A stretch of 64,000 nt of DNA from Myxococcales bacterium (GTDB lineage: Bacteria; Myxococcota; Myxococcia; Myxococcales; Myxococcaceae), in assembly GCA_016191815.1 (NCBI GenBank), contig JACPVI010000020.1:33921-97920 (forward strand). Reading direction: 5' to 3'. The notes under the pieces are model-generated. The model was not told the DNA's origin and did no database searches. It was given only the letters and a program-made list of their open reading frames with translations. The translations under genes and the position numbers were made by a program. Below, piece after piece: positions 1-9,440 of this stretch (positions within the stretch are counted from its first letter, which is position 1; every line of letters begins with the position of its first letter).

Positions 1-76
1 CCGCCGCCCTGAGGCCGACCTTTGGCCGCCAAACTTGTTATGGTGTCCCCTTCCGCTCGCGCTGGAGGCCGGAGAG

Positions 77-904
77 GTGGTGAAGCTGCGCAAGCTGATG
101 TTCGTCCTTCCCAACCTCTTCACCGTCACCTCCATCTTCTGCGGCTTCTACGCCATCACCCTCTGCGCCGGAGAGGCGAGCCCGGCGCAGCTGTACCAGG
201 CGGCCCTGGCCATATTCTTCGCCATCTTCTTCGACGGCTTCGACGGGAGGGTGGCCCGGCTGACGAAGACCCAGACCCAGTTCGGGGTGGAGTTGGACAG
301 CCTGGCGGACGTCGTCTCGTTCGGGGTGGCGCCGGCCATGCTGGTGTTCAAGTGGGCGCTGCAGGACTTGGGCTTCGTGGGCGTCTTCGTGGCCTTCGCC
401 TTCGCGGCGTGCGGGGCGCTAAGGCTGGCCCGCTTCAACGTGCTCGCCCAGCGGAACAACTCCGGGCCTTCGCGCTTCTTCATCGGCCTGCCCATTCCCC
501 TGGCGGCGGGGATGATCGTCTCGATGGTGATCGCCCACCACGGCGCCAAGGGCGGCCCGGTGGGCGCCTCCGCCCAGCTGCCGATCGCCATCGCGGTGGT
601 GCTGCTCGCGGTGCTGATGGTGTCCACGGTCCGCTACCGGACCTTCAAGGACTTGCAGCTGTCCACCAAGTCGGCCACCGCCTTCATGGTGGTGGTGGCG
701 GGCGGGGTGGTGGTGGCCACCCAGCTCCACCCGGCCTTCGTGCTCTTGGCGTACTTCTCCGTCTATCTTGCGTTCGGGCTGGTCGAGTCGGTGTTCCTCT
801 TGAGGCGGCACTTGCTCGCGCGCAAGGCGGCGCCGGCGCCCTCCGAATCCGAGGAAGAAGAGGACGAAGAGCCGAGCGACGTGGACGAGCAGGAGTATCT
901 GTAG
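77..904 (+). CDS. pssA: CDP-diacylglycerol--serine O-phosphatidyltransferase
   Basis: Membrane enzyme that joins CDP-diacylglycerol and serine to make phosphatidylserine, the precursor of phosphatidylethanolamine. The CDP-alcohol phosphatidyltransferase signature is complete: DG-x2-AR-x8-G-x3-D-x3-D, read as DGRVAR...G...D...D in the segment coded near 235-310. About six to eight hydrophobic segments follow, typical of this family, and the C-terminus is an acidic tail (SESEEEEDEE) that is not part of the family fold. I chose GTG at 77 (or GTG at 80) because GGAGG lies at 64-68; an in-frame TTG at 35 would add a weak leader. 275 residues fits the short PssA subclass. cinA follows after 36 bases, so the two may be cotranscribed. 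Confidence 0.9.
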   Translation: MVKLRKLMFVLPNLFTVTSIFCGFYAITLCAGEASPAQLYQAALAIFFAIFFDGFDGRVARLTKTQTQFGVELDSLADVVSFGVAPAMLVFKWALQDLGFVGVFVAFAFAACGALRLARFNVLAQRNNSGPSRFFIGLPIPLAAGMIVSMVIAHHGAKGGPVGASAQLPIAIAVVLLAVLMVSTVRYRTFKDLQLSTKSATAFMVVVAGGVVVATQLHPAFVLLAYFSVYLAFGLVESVFLLRRHLLARKAAPAPSESEEEEDEEPSDVDEQEYL

Positions 905-940
905 ACGGCCCTCGCGCCCCGGGTACACTCCGCGCCCTCC

Positions 941-2197
941 GTGCGCGTCGAAGTCCTCTGCACAGGCGACGAGCTGTTGACCGGGCTGACTCCGGACACC
1001 AACGGGCAGTACTTCGCCGAGCGGCTGTTGGAGTCTCTGGGGATTCGGCTCGCCCGCATCACCACCGTGGGCGACGAGGTGGAGGACATCGAGTCGGCGC
1101 TGCGCGAGCTTTCGGCGCGGGCCGACGCGGTGCTGGTCTCCGGAGGGCTCGGGCCGACCGCCGACGACCGCACCGCCGAGGCGGCGGCTCGCGCCCAGGG
1201 CGTCGCGCTGGTCGAGGACGGGCGGGCGCTGGAGCACATCCGGCGCCGGTTCGCCGAGCGGGGGGTGGCCTTCACCCCCAACAACGCCCGGCAGGCGCTC
1301 GTGCCCCAGGGCGCCGAGGCGATCATCAACCCGGTGGGCACGGCGCCGATGCTGGTGCAACGGTTGGGGAGATGCACGCTCTTCTACCTCCCCGGTGTCC
1401 CCTCGGAGCTTCGCCACCTGGTGGAGCGGCAGGTGCTGCCCCGGCTCCGCGAGCTGGCCGCGGGCGAGGGGAAAAGGACCTTCAGGGCACTTGGGGTGCT
1501 CAAGACGGTGGGGCTGCCCGAGTCACACCTGGACGCGCTGGTCGCTCCGGTGGTGGTGCGCCACCCGAAGGTGGAGTTCGGCTTCCGCACCCACGCGCCC
1601 GAGAATCACCTCAAGCTGCTCGCCGAGGGGGAGGCCGAGCACGTCGCGATCGAGGCCCTCGAGGCAGCCGCCGCCGACTGCCGCGAGGTGCTGAGAAGGT
1701 GGCTTTTCGCCGAGGATGAAGACACGCTTCCGGGAGTGCTCGCGGAGGCGCTGAGGGCGCGCGGCCAGACGGTGGCGGTGGCGGAGAGCATCACCGGAGG
1801 GCTGGTCTGCCAGCTCTTGACGGAGCCGGCTGGCGCGACCGCCTACTTCAAAGGAGGAGTGGTCGCCTACCACGACATCCTCAAGCGGCGGTGGGCCCAT
1901 GTCTCAAAGGAGGCGCTGTCGACGGGAGGCGCCGTCTCGGCCGAGGTGGCGCGGCAGATGGCGAGGGGCATCCGAGAGGAGCTGTCCGCCACCTACGGCC
2001 TTTCGCTCACCGGATTTGCCGGGCCGGATGGAGGCACCGAGGCGGACCCGGTGGGCACGGTGTACCTCGCGCTTGCCTTCGAGGGCGGCGAGGAGCACGA
2101 GCGCTCGCTCTTCCGGGGAAGCCGCGAGCGGGTCCGCCAGTTCGCCGCCCACACGGCGCTGGACATCTTGCGCCGCCGCGTCCTAGGAGGCGGCTAG
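941..2197 (+). CDS. cinA: CinA family protein (nicotinamide-nucleotide amidase, PncC type)
   Basis: Two-domain CinA of 418 residues. The N-terminal half is the molybdopterin-binding-like domain (GDELLTG, then SGGLGPTADDRT near residues 68-80), known in the family as an ADP-ribose pyrophosphatase. The C-terminal half is the amidase domain that deamidates nicotinamide mononucleotide (VAVAESITGGLVCQLLT, then GVVAYHD and TGFAGPDGGT), so the full NMN-recycling pair is present. It starts with GTG and has no strong ribosome binding site. The stop is 3 bases before the start of the next gene, which suggests translational coupling. In other bacteria cinA is often next to recA; here recA lies about 2 kb away on the other strand. 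Confidence 0.92.
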   Translation: MRVEVLCTGDELLTGLTPDTNGQYFAERLLESLGIRLARITTVGDEVEDIESALRELSARADAVLVSGGLGPTADDRTAEAAARAQGVALVEDGRALEHIRRRFAERGVAFTPNNARQALVPQGAEAIINPVGTAPMLVQRLGRCTLFYLPGVPSELRHLVERQVLPRLRELAAGEGKRTFRALGVLKTVGLPESHLDALVAPVVVRHPKVEFGFRTHAPENHLKLLAEGEAEHVAIEALEAAAADCREVLRRWLFAEDEDTLPGVLAEALRARGQTVAVAESITGGLVCQLLTEPAGATAYFKGGVVAYHDILKRRWAHVSKEALSTGGAVSAEVARQMARGIREELSATYGLSLTGFAGPDGGTEADPVGTVYLALAFEGGEEHERSLFRGSRERVRQFAAHTALDILRRRVLGGG

Positions 2198-2200
2198 CAA

Positions 2201-3763
2201 GTGGGCCGAAAGAAGCGCACAAAGGAAGCGGCGAAGGGAGGGCCGCCCCCACCTTCGCTCGGGCCGAGCGGGGGAAATGCCGAGCCCGCTGGCGATGCCG
2301 TTCGCCCCGAACCCGGTGGCCCGGCCGTTCAGCCCGAGCCCATCGAGGGGGAGCGGCGGCAGGCTCCCGAGCCCGCGGCGGTGGCGGCGATGCCGGCCTC
2401 TCCGCTCTGGGCCGCCGCGCGGGCGTGGACCGCCGCCACCAAGGTGGAGCTTGTTCTGTTCGCGGTGAGCTACGCCCTCTTGGCGAGCTTCTCCTCGCAG
2501 CGCTTCCTCAGGCAAAGCGAGGCCCCGCACTTCGTCTACCAGGCCAAGGCGTGGCTCGACGGCCGGCTGGATCTGGATCCGGACGGATTGCCCGAGCGCA
2601 CCGAGCTCAAGCCCCCGCTGCCGACGGTGATCGGGCGGATGCCCTTCTTCGAGGACTGGGCCTGCGTCCGGCTGGTGGACGGCAAGAAAGTGCGCTGCGA
2701 GGGACCGGTGCGAGCGGGAGACCGCTTCTACTCGAGCTTCCCCGCCTTCCCCTCGGTGGTGATGCTGCCGTTCGTCGCCATCCACGGCTACCAGCTCAAC
2801 GACACCTCCTTCGGGGTGCTGGTGGGGGCCCTGGCGGTGGCGCTCTTCTATTCGCTCCTGCGCCGGATGACGTCTTTGGGCGAGTCGCAGCGCGGGCAGG
2901 CAGAGAACGCGGCGCTCGCCTTGCTCCTCGGCTTCGGGACGCTCTTCTTCTACTGCGCCATCCGGGGCGAGGTCTGGTTCTCCGCCGAGGTGATGGGGGT
3001 GGCGCTCACCTGCCTCTACGTCCGCTGCTCCATCGGCGGCCGGCAACCCATCTTGGCCGGGCTGTTCTTCTCCATGGCGGTGCTCACCCGCACCCCGCTG
3101 CTCTTCGCCGGGGTGTTCTTCCTCGTCGAGGCGGTCTGCCCGGGGCCCAATCGCCTGGAGCAATTGCGGAAGCTCGGGGAGGGCTTCCGCCCGGTCCTCA
3201 AGAAGCTCGGGCTGTTCGCGGCCGGGGCCGCGCCGCTCGGGCTCTTGGCCGCCGTCTACAACCAGGTGCGGTTTGGCAGCTTCACCGAGTTCGGCCACCG
3301 CTTCATCTACTTCAACCGGGTGAACGCGGACATCGACCGCTTCGGCCTCTTCGACTTCGCCTACCTCAAGCGCAACATCGAGGCCGCGTTCCTCAAGCTT
3401 CCCGACGTGAGCCTGAATCCTCCCCGGCTGGGCTACGACCCGCATGGGATGTCGCTCTTGGTCACTCTTCCGCTCATTCCCTTCCTGTTCTTCCCGAGGG
3501 AGAAGCAGCGGCTCTCGTGGCCGCTGTGGCTCGCGGTGGCAGCCTGCGCGGTGCCGGGGCTCTTCTACCAGAACACCGGCTACATGCAGTTCGGCTTCCG
3601 CTTCAGCCTCGACTACACGCCCTACCTCCTCCTGCTCTTCGCGGTGGGAGGCTCCTCGCTCAAGAGCCGCTGGGTGATGGCGGCCGCCGCCCTCGCGGTG
3701 GCGGTGAACTTCTGGGGAGCAGCGGCCTTCCGCGGCTACACCGAGATGGTCCGCGGCTGGTGA
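2201..3763 (+). CDS. Multi-pass membrane protein, GT-C glycosyltransferase-like
   Basis: A 520-residue protein. Residues 1-70 are a Pro/Ala-rich, probably cytoplasmic leader; the rest has about ten hydrophobic helices. The first loop after helix 1 contains SEAPHFVYQAKAW followed by a long periplasmic stretch with acidic residues, an arrangement seen in GT-C enzymes that use polyprenyl-phosphate sugars. The conserved-looking FPAFPSVVMLPF and the C-terminal QFGFRFSLDYTPYLLLL also recall that group. Substrate cannot be read from the sequence. It starts with GTG three bases after cinA, so they probably form one operon. It could equally be an uncharacterised membrane protein of similar topology. 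Confidence 0.55.
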   Translation: MGRKKRTKEAAKGGPPPPSLGPSGGNAEPAGDAVRPEPGGPAVQPEPIEGERRQAPEPAAVAAMPASPLWAAARAWTAATKVELVLFAVSYALLASFSSQRFLRQSEAPHFVYQAKAWLDGRLDLDPDGLPERTELKPPLPTVIGRMPFFEDWACVRLVDGKKVRCEGPVRAGDRFYSSFPAFPSVVMLPFVAIHGYQLNDTSFGVLVGALAVALFYSLLRRMTSLGESQRGQAENAALALLLGFGTLFFYCAIRGEVWFSAEVMGVALTCLYVRCSIGGRQPILAGLFFSMAVLTRTPLLFAGVFFLVEAVCPGPNRLEQLRKLGEGFRPVLKKLGLFAAGAAPLGLLAAVYNQVRFGSFTEFGHRFIYFNRVNADIDRFGLFDFAYLKRNIEAAFLKLPDVSLNPPRLGYDPHGMSLLVTLPLIPFLFFPREKQRLSWPLWLAVAACAVPGLFYQNTGYMQFGFRFSLDYTPYLLLLFAVGGSSLKSRWVMAAAALAVAVNFWGAAAFRGYTEMVRGW

Positions 3764-3952
3764 GGCCGCGGGGAGGACGGGCGGCCCCGGCGGCCGCCAA
3801 CCGTCGCGAAGGCGGTCAGTCGCATCCGGTGGCGACCGCGAGCGCGCGGCAGACCTCTCTCATTCGCTCCCGCGAGAGGCTGCCGCCGAAGGTGGGGGCC
3901 GTTCACCCACCGGGTCTCGGCTTCCCTTGAAAGGAGCGGTGCTGAACCGCGC

Positions 3953-4174
3953 CTAGGGCTGCGCCCGGGGCGGAACTCTCACCCGGGCGCCTCCCACCCG
4001 CCGGTCCCACTCTGCCGGGGCGCCGCCCCATCCTCGTACCGTGCCCGGAGGCGCCTGGAGGCCCGCAGGTGGCAAGCAAACCGCGCCTTGCGGTTCCCTC
4101 CTCGAGGCGAGGCCGAGGCCGGCCGCCCCGCACGCGGCGGTGGCCAGCGCCGCGAGGAGCCAGCCCCCTCTCAC
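3953..4174 (-). CDS. Possible small exported protein coupled to recA
   Basis: A 73-codon frame directly after recA on the same strand. Its GTG start overlaps the recA stop as GTGA, an arrangement typical of translational coupling. The N-terminus reads [19 protein letters not shown], a plausible signal peptide with a weak lipobox (TAAC). The rest is Pro/Gly/Arg-rich with no recognisable domain. In GC-rich DNA such frames can be chance. Two hairpins fall inside it: 3961-3969 pairs with 3982-3990, and 4079-4084 pairs with 4090-4095; either could belong to a recA terminator, although neither has a T-run. The rest of 3764-3952 shows nothing I can support. Confidence 0.3.
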   Translation of the reverse strand: MRGGWLLAALATAACGAAGLGLASRREPQGAVCLPPAGLQAPPGTVRGWGGAPAEWDRRVGGARVRVPPRAQP

Positions 4175-5193
4175 GCCGCCTCCTCCACCGCCGGCTTCGC
4201 CGGTCCGGAGTGGGAGAGGATCTGCGCCGCCAGCTCCTCCAGCACCGAAGAGTGCTCGCGGAGCCATTCCGCCGCGCGCTCCCGCCCCTGGCCGATCCGC
4301 TCGCCCCGGAAGGAGAAGTGGCTGCCCGACTTCTCCAACAGCCCGAACTGGACGCCCAGATCGAGCACCTCTCCCGCGCGGGAGATGCCCTGCCCGTAGA
4401 GGATGTCGAACTCGGTCTCCTGGAATGGCGGGGCCACCTTGTTCTTCACCACCTTCACCTTGGCCCGGGTGCCGATCACGCTCTCCCCGTCCTTGATGTT
4501 GCCGGTGCGGCGGATCTCGCAGCGGACCGAGGAGTAGAACTTGAGCGCGTTCCCTCCGGTGGTGGTCTCGGGGTTGCCGAACACCACGCCGATCTTCATG
4601 CGGATCTGATTGATGAAGATGATGCAGGTGCCCGACCGGCTCACCGCCCCGGTCAGCTTCCGGAGCGCCTGGCTCATCAGCCGCGCCTGCACGCCCATGT
4701 GCGCGTCCCCCATCTCGCCCTCGATCTCCGCCCGCGGCACCAGCGCCGCCACCGAGTCGATCACGATCAGATCCACCGCCCCGGAGCGGACCAGGTGCTC
4801 GGTGATCTCCAGCGCCTGCTCCCCCGTGTCCGGCTGCGAGACCAGCAACTCCTCCACCCGCACCCCGAGCTTGCGCGCGTAGCTCACGTCCAGCGCGTGC
4901 TCGGCGTCGATGAAGGCGGCCACTCCGCCCTGCGCCTGCACCTGGGCGATCGCGTGGAGCGTCAGCGTCGTCTTCCCCGACGACTCGTTGCCGAAGATCT
5001 CCACCACCCGCCCGCGCGGGTAGCCGCCCACTCCGAACGCCCGGTCCAGGCCGACCGAGCCCGATGGGATCACCGCGATCTTTTGATCCACCGCATCGGC
5101 CCCGAGCTGCATCACCGCGCCGCGCCCGAACTGCTTCTCGATCGCCGCCACCGCCGCCGCCACTGCCTTCAGCTTCTCGTTCATCTTGCTCAT
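4171..5193 (-). CDS. recA: Recombinase RecA
   Basis: DNA strand-exchange ATPase and co-protease of the SOS response. The Walker A motif is GNESSGKT at residues 68-76, followed by the IDAEHALD segment, the [18 protein letters not shown]alker B region, the L1/L2 DNA-binding loops (MSQALRKL, then [10 protein letters not shown]) and the [11 protein letters not shown] segment. At 340 residues it is full length. The chosen ATG at 5193 gives the normal N-terminus ([11 protein letters not shown]) and has GGAGG and GGGAG a few bases upstream. The frame stays open for about 940 further bases upstream, but that is only GC-rich frame openness. I saw no obvious LexA-type operator in the 331 bases before the start. 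Confidence 0.97.
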   Translation of the reverse strand: MSKMNEKLKAVAAAVAAIEKQFGRGAVMQLGADAVDQKIAVIPSGSVGLDRAFGVGGYPRGRVVEIFGNESSGKTTLTLHAIAQVQAQGGVAAFIDAEHALDVSYARKLGVRVEELLVSQPDTGEQALEITEHLVRSGAVDLIVIDSVAALVPRAEIEGEMGDAHMGVQARLMSQALRKLTGAVSRSGTCIIFINQIRMKIGVVFGNPETTTGGNALKFYSSVRCEIRRTGNIKDGESVIGTRAKVKVVKNKVAPPFQETEFDILYGQGISRAGEVLDLGVQFGLLEKSGSHFSFRGERIGQGRERAAEWLREHSSVLEELAAQILSHSGPAKPAVEEAA

Positions 5194-5524
5194 CTCTCCC
5201 TCGCCTCCCACTCTCCTGGAAGGAATGCCCGCGGGTGGATTCCCGCGCGGTCCTTCGCCCGCCCCGAGCAACGCACGTGCCGCCAGTGCCTCCTCTGGAC
5301 CGAGAGCCCGCACCGTCTCGGAGGGCTCGCCCCGTCCGAGAGCCCGGAGCGGCACCGATGTCTCTCGCTCTAAGAGAAGGCGAGGCCCGGCCGGCCCCTC
5401 TGGCGTCACTGTCGCGGTAGGAGCCCCGAGGCGCCGCGTCATCGAAGCGGAAGTCCGCGTAGGGGCTGGAAAAAACCTGGTCCGGTCCTTGCTGCACCCG
5501 AGGGAGGCCAGGAGGTTGTGCCTG
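5194..5524. other. Divergent intergenic region, recA / lipoprotein
   Basis: A 331-base spacer between the recA start (minus) and the lipoprotein start (plus), so it should hold both promoters. I found no clear -35/-10 pair and no clear SOS box. The only firm signal is AGGAGG at 5510-5515, nine bases before the ATG at 5525. A short A-run (GGAAAAAACC) lies near 5468-5477. Confidence 0.4.
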
Positions 5525-6997
5525 ATGCGGTGGTCAGCGGTGGTGCTATTGGGGGTGGGGGCAGTGGCGTGCGAGCGGCCGCCGGCGCCCGAGGAGATCG
5601 CGGCTCGCACCGCGTCCAAGGCTTCGGAGCTGATCCGGGGGGCGAATGAGGCAGCGCAGTCCGCCAACGGGGCCAGCTCGCTCTCGAGCGTGACCGCGGC
5701 GGTGAACGCGATGAGGGGGAGCTTCGACTCGGTGCCGGTGAGCGGCGAGGCGAGGTGTCCGCCTGGGGCGACCTGCGCCACGGTGGAGGCGCGGCCTCCC
5801 ACCGCGCCGGCCCAGCAAGAGGTGGAGAGCGCCACCGAGAAGATGGCGCGCTTCCTTGGTGAGCGGGTGTTCACCAAGGAGAACGTCGAATCGACCGAGC
5901 CCGGCGGGGCAGTGTTCCGCCTGGAGGGGACGGATCTGTGCACCAACGGCGAGCAGGTGCCCACGCCGGAGTGCATCGAGGAGGTCGACCGCCTCGAGGT
6001 ACGGGTCCGCGCGGTGACCGGCCCGGGCGAGGCGGTGGACTTGTATCTTTGGATCGGCCCCGACCGCCGCCAGCCGCTGGTCCTCAAGATAAGGGAGGGG
6101 AGCCTCTCGGCCGCGGTGGATCTCGCGGAGCTCAAGGCGGTCCTCGAGCTGGCGCAGGCGGGCGGCAGCTCCGCGGCGCTCCCGGTGATGAGCGGCCAGC
6201 TCGAGCTGCTCTTGGAGCGGCACGGCGAAGGCGATTACGGGCTGGGGCTCTCGGTGCTCAAGGAGATCTCCATCGTCGCCACCGACGAGGTGGGGGCGAC
6301 CCGCAGCTTCATCACCGCGGCGAAGACGCCGGTGTGGGCGTTCCGCATCGAGGGGCCGCGACGCCGGATCACCTTCGACCTCGACCTGGGGGTGACGCAG
6401 TACACCTTCCCTTACGCGCCGGACGTGTCGGCGTTCGGGCGCGCCGGCCAGCAGATGACGCTGCACTTGAGCGGGCTGTCGTTCGCCTTCTCCGCGGAGG
6501 AAGGCCAGCGCGACTTCGTGGTCGCCCACCTGGGGCTGGGCGAGGCGCAGAGCTACCTCACCTTGGACAAGCACACCCTCTTCACCGCGGATCTCAACCG
6601 CCTGTCCGGGCGGCACTTCGACGTGAGCATGGAGGCCGGAGCCGACGGGCTTCCCGCCATCCGGGTGCTCCCGGAGCTGGACCTGTCGGCCGGCTTCTTC
6701 CTCCGTCCCCTGATGGTGGATCCCGACGCCTACGTGCCTTCGTTCTACGAGGACGAGCGTTACCGGCTGAGGTTGTCGGGTGGCTCGGCGCCGGCGGTGA
6801 AGCCGTTGCGGCCTGCGCCGGAGAAGGGCTTCCCCGGCGGGCTGGAGGTCCTCTCCGGAGAGCTTCGGCTGGAGACGGACCGCGCTGGAGTCCCGCCGGT
6901 GGTGGTCAAGCAGGGGCAGTGCCTGCTGGACAGGAGCTCGATCGATCCGTCGGCGCATCCCCTGCTCGGTCACTTCGAGGTCCGCGCCTGCCCGTGA
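5525..6997 (+). CDS. Putative lipoprotein of unknown function
   Basis: 490 residues beginning [20 protein letters not shown]: a short charged N-terminus, a hydrophobic stretch and a lipobox-like VAVAC/AVAC with the acceptor Cys near residue 17. ATG at 5525 is preceded by AGGAGG at ideal spacing. The mature part has Ala/Ser-rich helices at first (residues 25-60), then a long beta-rich region with many alternating hydrophobic residues (for example [26 protein letters not shown]). No domain was recognised. It is likely attached to the outer or inner membrane by lipid. It faces comM tail to tail with 6 bases between the stops. It begins 331 bases from recA on the opposite strand. Confidence 0.75.
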   Translation: MRWSAVVLLGVGAVACERPPAPEEIAARTASKASELIRGANEAAQSANGASSLSSVTAAVNAMRGSFDSVPVSGEARCPPGATCATVEARPPTAPAQQEVESATEKMARFLGERVFTKENVESTEPGGAVFRLEGTDLCTNGEQVPTPECIEEVDRLEVRVRAVTGPGEAVDLYLWIGPDRRQPLVLKIREGSLSAAVDLAELKAVLELAQAGGSSAALPVMSGQLELLLERHGEGDYGLGLSVLKEISIVATDEVGATRSFITAAKTPVWAFRIEGPRRRITFDLDLGVTQYTFPYAPDVSAFGRAGQQMTLHLSGLSFAFSAEEGQRDFVVAHLGLGEAQSYLTLDKHTLFTADLNRLSGRHFDVSMEAGADGLPAIRVLPELDLSAGFFLRPLMVDPDAYVPSFYEDERYRLRLSGGSAPAVKPLRPAPEKGFPGGLEVLSGELRLETDRAGVPPVVVKQGQCLLDRSSIDPSAHPLLGHFEVRACP

Positions 6998-7003
6998 GCC
7001 GCG

Positions 7004-8593
7004 CTACTGGGCGCGCGCGCCTGGCTCGAAGGGAACGCTGGGCACCTGGTCCCTGTGGAGCCAGGTCTTCCGGTCGAGGACTCGGCAGCTGATGGCGAAG
7101 CGCATGTCGTCGCCTTCGATGCGGGCGTGGCCCGAAAGGTCGGCCCGGGTGAGCGCCAGCTTGAGGATGCGGTCGTGGGCCCGGGCGGAGAGGCCGAGCT
7201 GCCAGACTGCCGTCTCCAGGTCGGCCTGGGCCTTGGGGCTGATCTGGCAGTAGCGGCGGAGCTGGCGCGGCGACATCTGGGCGTTGCAGTAGGTGCCCGC
7301 CTCGGGTCGAAACCGGAAGCGCTGGCGGTCGCGGGCCTGCTCCACCCTGGCCCGGTAGTACGTGGAGGGCCGCTCCGCCGAGTCCAGGGCGGTGAGGTGC
7401 CGGAGCTCCACCGGGCGCGTCTCCAGGGTGATGTCGATTCGGTCCAAGAGCGGCCCGCTCACCTTCGCGTGGTACTCGGCCACCCTAAGGCGGTTGCAGC
7501 GGCAGTCGCGCTCGATGACGTTGTAGTAGCCGCATGGGCAGGGGTTCATCGCGGCCACCAGCATCACCCGGCAGGGGTAGGAGACGTTGTGCGCCGCGCG
7601 CGCCAGGCGGACCACGCCCTCCTCCAAGGGCTGCCTCAGCACCTCGAGGACGTTCTTCCGGAACTCGGGCAATTCGTCTAGGAAGAGCACTCCGTGGTGG
7701 GCCATCGAAAGCTCGCCGGGGCGAGTTTGCGGCCCGCCTCCCACCAGGCCGGCGTCGGAGATGGTGTGGTGCGGTGAGCGGAACGGCCTGGACTGCACCA
7801 GCGCCTGGCCTTCTCCGAGCAGGCCCAGCACCGAGTAGATCTTGGTCACCTCCAGCGCTTCCTGGAAGCTCATCGGAGGGAGGATGGTGGGGAGCCTCCG
7901 GGCGAGCATCGTCTTCCCGGAGCCGGGCGGCCCGCACATCAGCATGTTGTGGCCTCCCGCGGCCGCCAGCTCGAGAGCGTCCTTCACCTCGGACTGGCCT
8001 CGGACGTCGGACATGTCCAAGGACGGGGCCTGTCCGGGAGGGGCCGGAGGCTCTTCGCCGCGGCAGAAAGGGGCGACCGGTGCAGCTCCGTTCAGGTGTT
8101 CCACCGCCTCGCGCACCTGAGAGACCGGGATGACTTCGATCCGGTCGACCAGCGAAGCCTCGGCGGCGTTTGAGAGGGGGACCATCACTCCCTTGAATCC
8201 GCCGTCGCGCGCGGCGAGGGCGAGCGGAAGCACCCCGCGGATCGGCTTCACCGCGCCGTCCAGCGACAGCTCCCCGCCGAACAGGTAGTGCCCAAGCGGC
8301 TCCTCCTCGAGGAGGCGGGCGGCGGCGAGCACTCCGAGGGCGAGGGGAAGCTCGAAGGCCGCGCCCTCCTTCTTGATGTCGGCGGGCGCGAGGTTGACGG
8401 TGACGCGCTTGTGCGGGAGCTGGTAGCCGGAGTTCTTCAGCGCGGAGAGCACCCGCACCTTGCTCTCCTTGACCGCGCCGTCGGGCAGGCCGACCACGTT
8501 GAAGTACGGCAGCCCGATAGACATCTCCACCTCCACCTCCACCACCACGGCGTCGATGCCCATCAACGCCCCGGACCTCACCCTCGCAAGCAT
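7004..8593 (-). CDS. comM: YifB/ComM family Mg-chelatase-like AAA+ ATPase
   Basis: 529 residues with the standard ComM order: an N-terminal Lon-protease-like fold (VEVEVEMSIGLPYFNVVGLPDGAVKES), then the AAA+ core with Walker A (GPPGSGKTMLARRLPTILP), Walker B (GVLFLDELPEF), and the C-terminal Mg-chelatase region with a Cys cluster (MNPCPCGYYN...C.C). In the family ComM is a hexameric helicase that extends branch migration during integration of transforming DNA. The ATG at 8593 has GGAGGAGG ten bases upstream. The upstream open frame in the inverted-repeat region is not coding. Nearby recA is functionally related but not in the same transcript. Confidence 0.93.
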   Translation of the reverse strand: MLARVRSGALMGIDAVVVEVEVEMSIGLPYFNVVGLPDGAVKESKVRVLSALKNSGYQLPHKRVTVNLAPADIKKEGAAFELPLALGVLAAARLLEEEPLGHYLFGGELSLDGAVKPIRGVLPLALAARDGGFKGVMVPLSNAAEASLVDRIEVIPVSQVREAVEHLNGAAPVAPFCRGEEPPAPPGQAPSLDMSDVRGQSEVKDALELAAAGGHNMLMCGPPGSGKTMLARRLPTILPPMSFQEALEVTKIYSVLGLLGEGQALVQSRPFRSPHHTISDAGLVGGGPQTRPGELSMAHHGVLFLDELPEFRKNVLEVLRQPLEEGVVRLARAAHNVSYPCRVMLVAAMNPCPCGYYNVIERDCRCNRLRVAEYHAKVSGPLLDRIDITLETRPVELRHLTALDSAERPSTYYRARVEQARDRQRFRFRPEAGTYCNAQMSPRQLRRYCQISPKAQADLETAVWQLGLSARAHDRILKLALTRADLSGHARIEGDDMRFAISCRVLDRKTWLHRDQVPSVPFEPGARAQ

Positions 8594-8942
8594 CGTCGGC
8601 CTCCTCCGGGTGGGCCCAAGCAACCAGCGTACCCGGGAGGGCCGGCTCGGCACGTCAGAGGCATTTCTCAATTGCTGAAGTGACGCGGGACAAAGATGCC
8701 GCTCCGAGAATGGAGACGGCCGTCCAGGTCGCGACGGCTGATTGGTGACAAAGTACAACCGCCGGGTGCGGTACCGGGACCGGGTGCGGCTTCGGGCGCG
8801 GGGACGGGAACGACTCACGGCGGCGGGGACGGCGAACGCGGGGGAACCCAGCCTACCGCGCACCTGCCCGCCACCGTCCCCGTACCCCTGCCCGTTCCCG
8901 AGGCCGAACCCGGTCCCGGTACCGCACCCGGTTGTTCCGCCT
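8594..8942. repeat. Long imperfect inverted repeat with 6-base periodicity (arms 8755-8800 and 8898-8935)
   Basis: The 349-base gap between comM and exbD carries no gene. Bases 8762-8785 are perfectly complementary to 8908-8931 (24 of 24), and the match extends outward with a 3-base bulge to 8755 and 8935 and inward with scattered mismatches to about 8800 and 8898. The arms contain GGTACC at their centres. The left arm can be read as seven GGNNNN hexamers from 8770 to 8811, which gives (Arg-X)n or (Gly-X)n dipeptides when translated. No T-run follows, so it is not a classical terminator. It may be a bidirectional terminator, a dispersed extragenic palindrome or a structured RNA. Confidence 0.75.
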
Positions 8943-9434
8943 TCAGGGCGACGGGGCGGGAGCGAGCGGCGCACTCGGCTCAGGCGAGGGCGCGTTGCGC
9001 TCGGGAAGCTCGGTCATCATCCCCAGGGTCTCGGCCCCGGCCTGCTTCGCGCCGTCGAGCGCGGTCACCAGCTTGCCGTAGTTCGCGCGATCGTCGGCCA
9101 TGAAGAACACCAGCCGGTCGCCGATGCGCTTGGCGGCGAGGATGCGGCGCAGCCGATTCACGTAATCGGCCGGCTCGATCTTCTCGGTGTTGATGGTCAG
9201 CTCGCCCTCGGCGGAGAGGCCCACCACCAACTGGTCGGGAGGGACCTCGGAGATCTCCTCCACCTGCTCGGTGGTCGGCACCCGAACCTCGATGTCCTTC
9301 TCCATCAACGGCGTCACCACCATGAAGATGATGAGCAAGACCAGCACCACGTCGACCAGCGGCGTGACGTTGATCTCCGAGTTGGGCTTGCCCGCCGGCT
9401 GGACCGCAAACTTCCTTTTCCGGGGCAAGGCCAT
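8943..9434 (-). CDS. exbD: ExbD/TolR family energy-transduction protein (second copy)
   Basis: 163 residues. The cytoplasmic start (MALPRKRKFAV) is followed by the family hallmark SEINVTPLVDVVLVLLIIFMVV, in which the membrane Asp carries protons for the Ton motor, and then a periplasmic domain of about 110 residues. The C-terminus ends in a Pro/Ala-rich tail (PSPEPSAPLAPAPSP), longer than usual. It is the last gene of the tonB-exbB-exbD-exbD row; 6 bases separate it from the upstream paralogue. The two ExbDs share the membrane segment but differ in the periplasmic domain, so they may form a mixed dimer. Confidence 0.92.
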   Translation of the reverse strand: MALPRKRKFAVQPAGKPNSEINVTPLVDVVLVLLIIFMVVTPLMEKDIEVRVPTTEQVEEISEVPPDQLVVGLSAEGELTINTEKIEPADYVNRLRRILAAKRIGDRLVFFMADDRANYGKLVTALDGAKQAGAETLGMMTELPERNAPSPEPSAPLAPAPSP

Positions 9435-9440
9435 CGGACG

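Noticed and set aside
5194..6135. A 314-codon N-terminal extension of recA
   Set aside because: RecA has a fixed length near 340 residues and the ATG at 5193 has a good ribosome binding site; the extension lies antisense to the lipoprotein gene.
7004..8593. ComM as a Mg-chelatase subunit for chlorophyll synthesis
   Set aside because: No bchD/bchH genes are nearby and the N-terminal Lon-like domain defines YifB/ComM.
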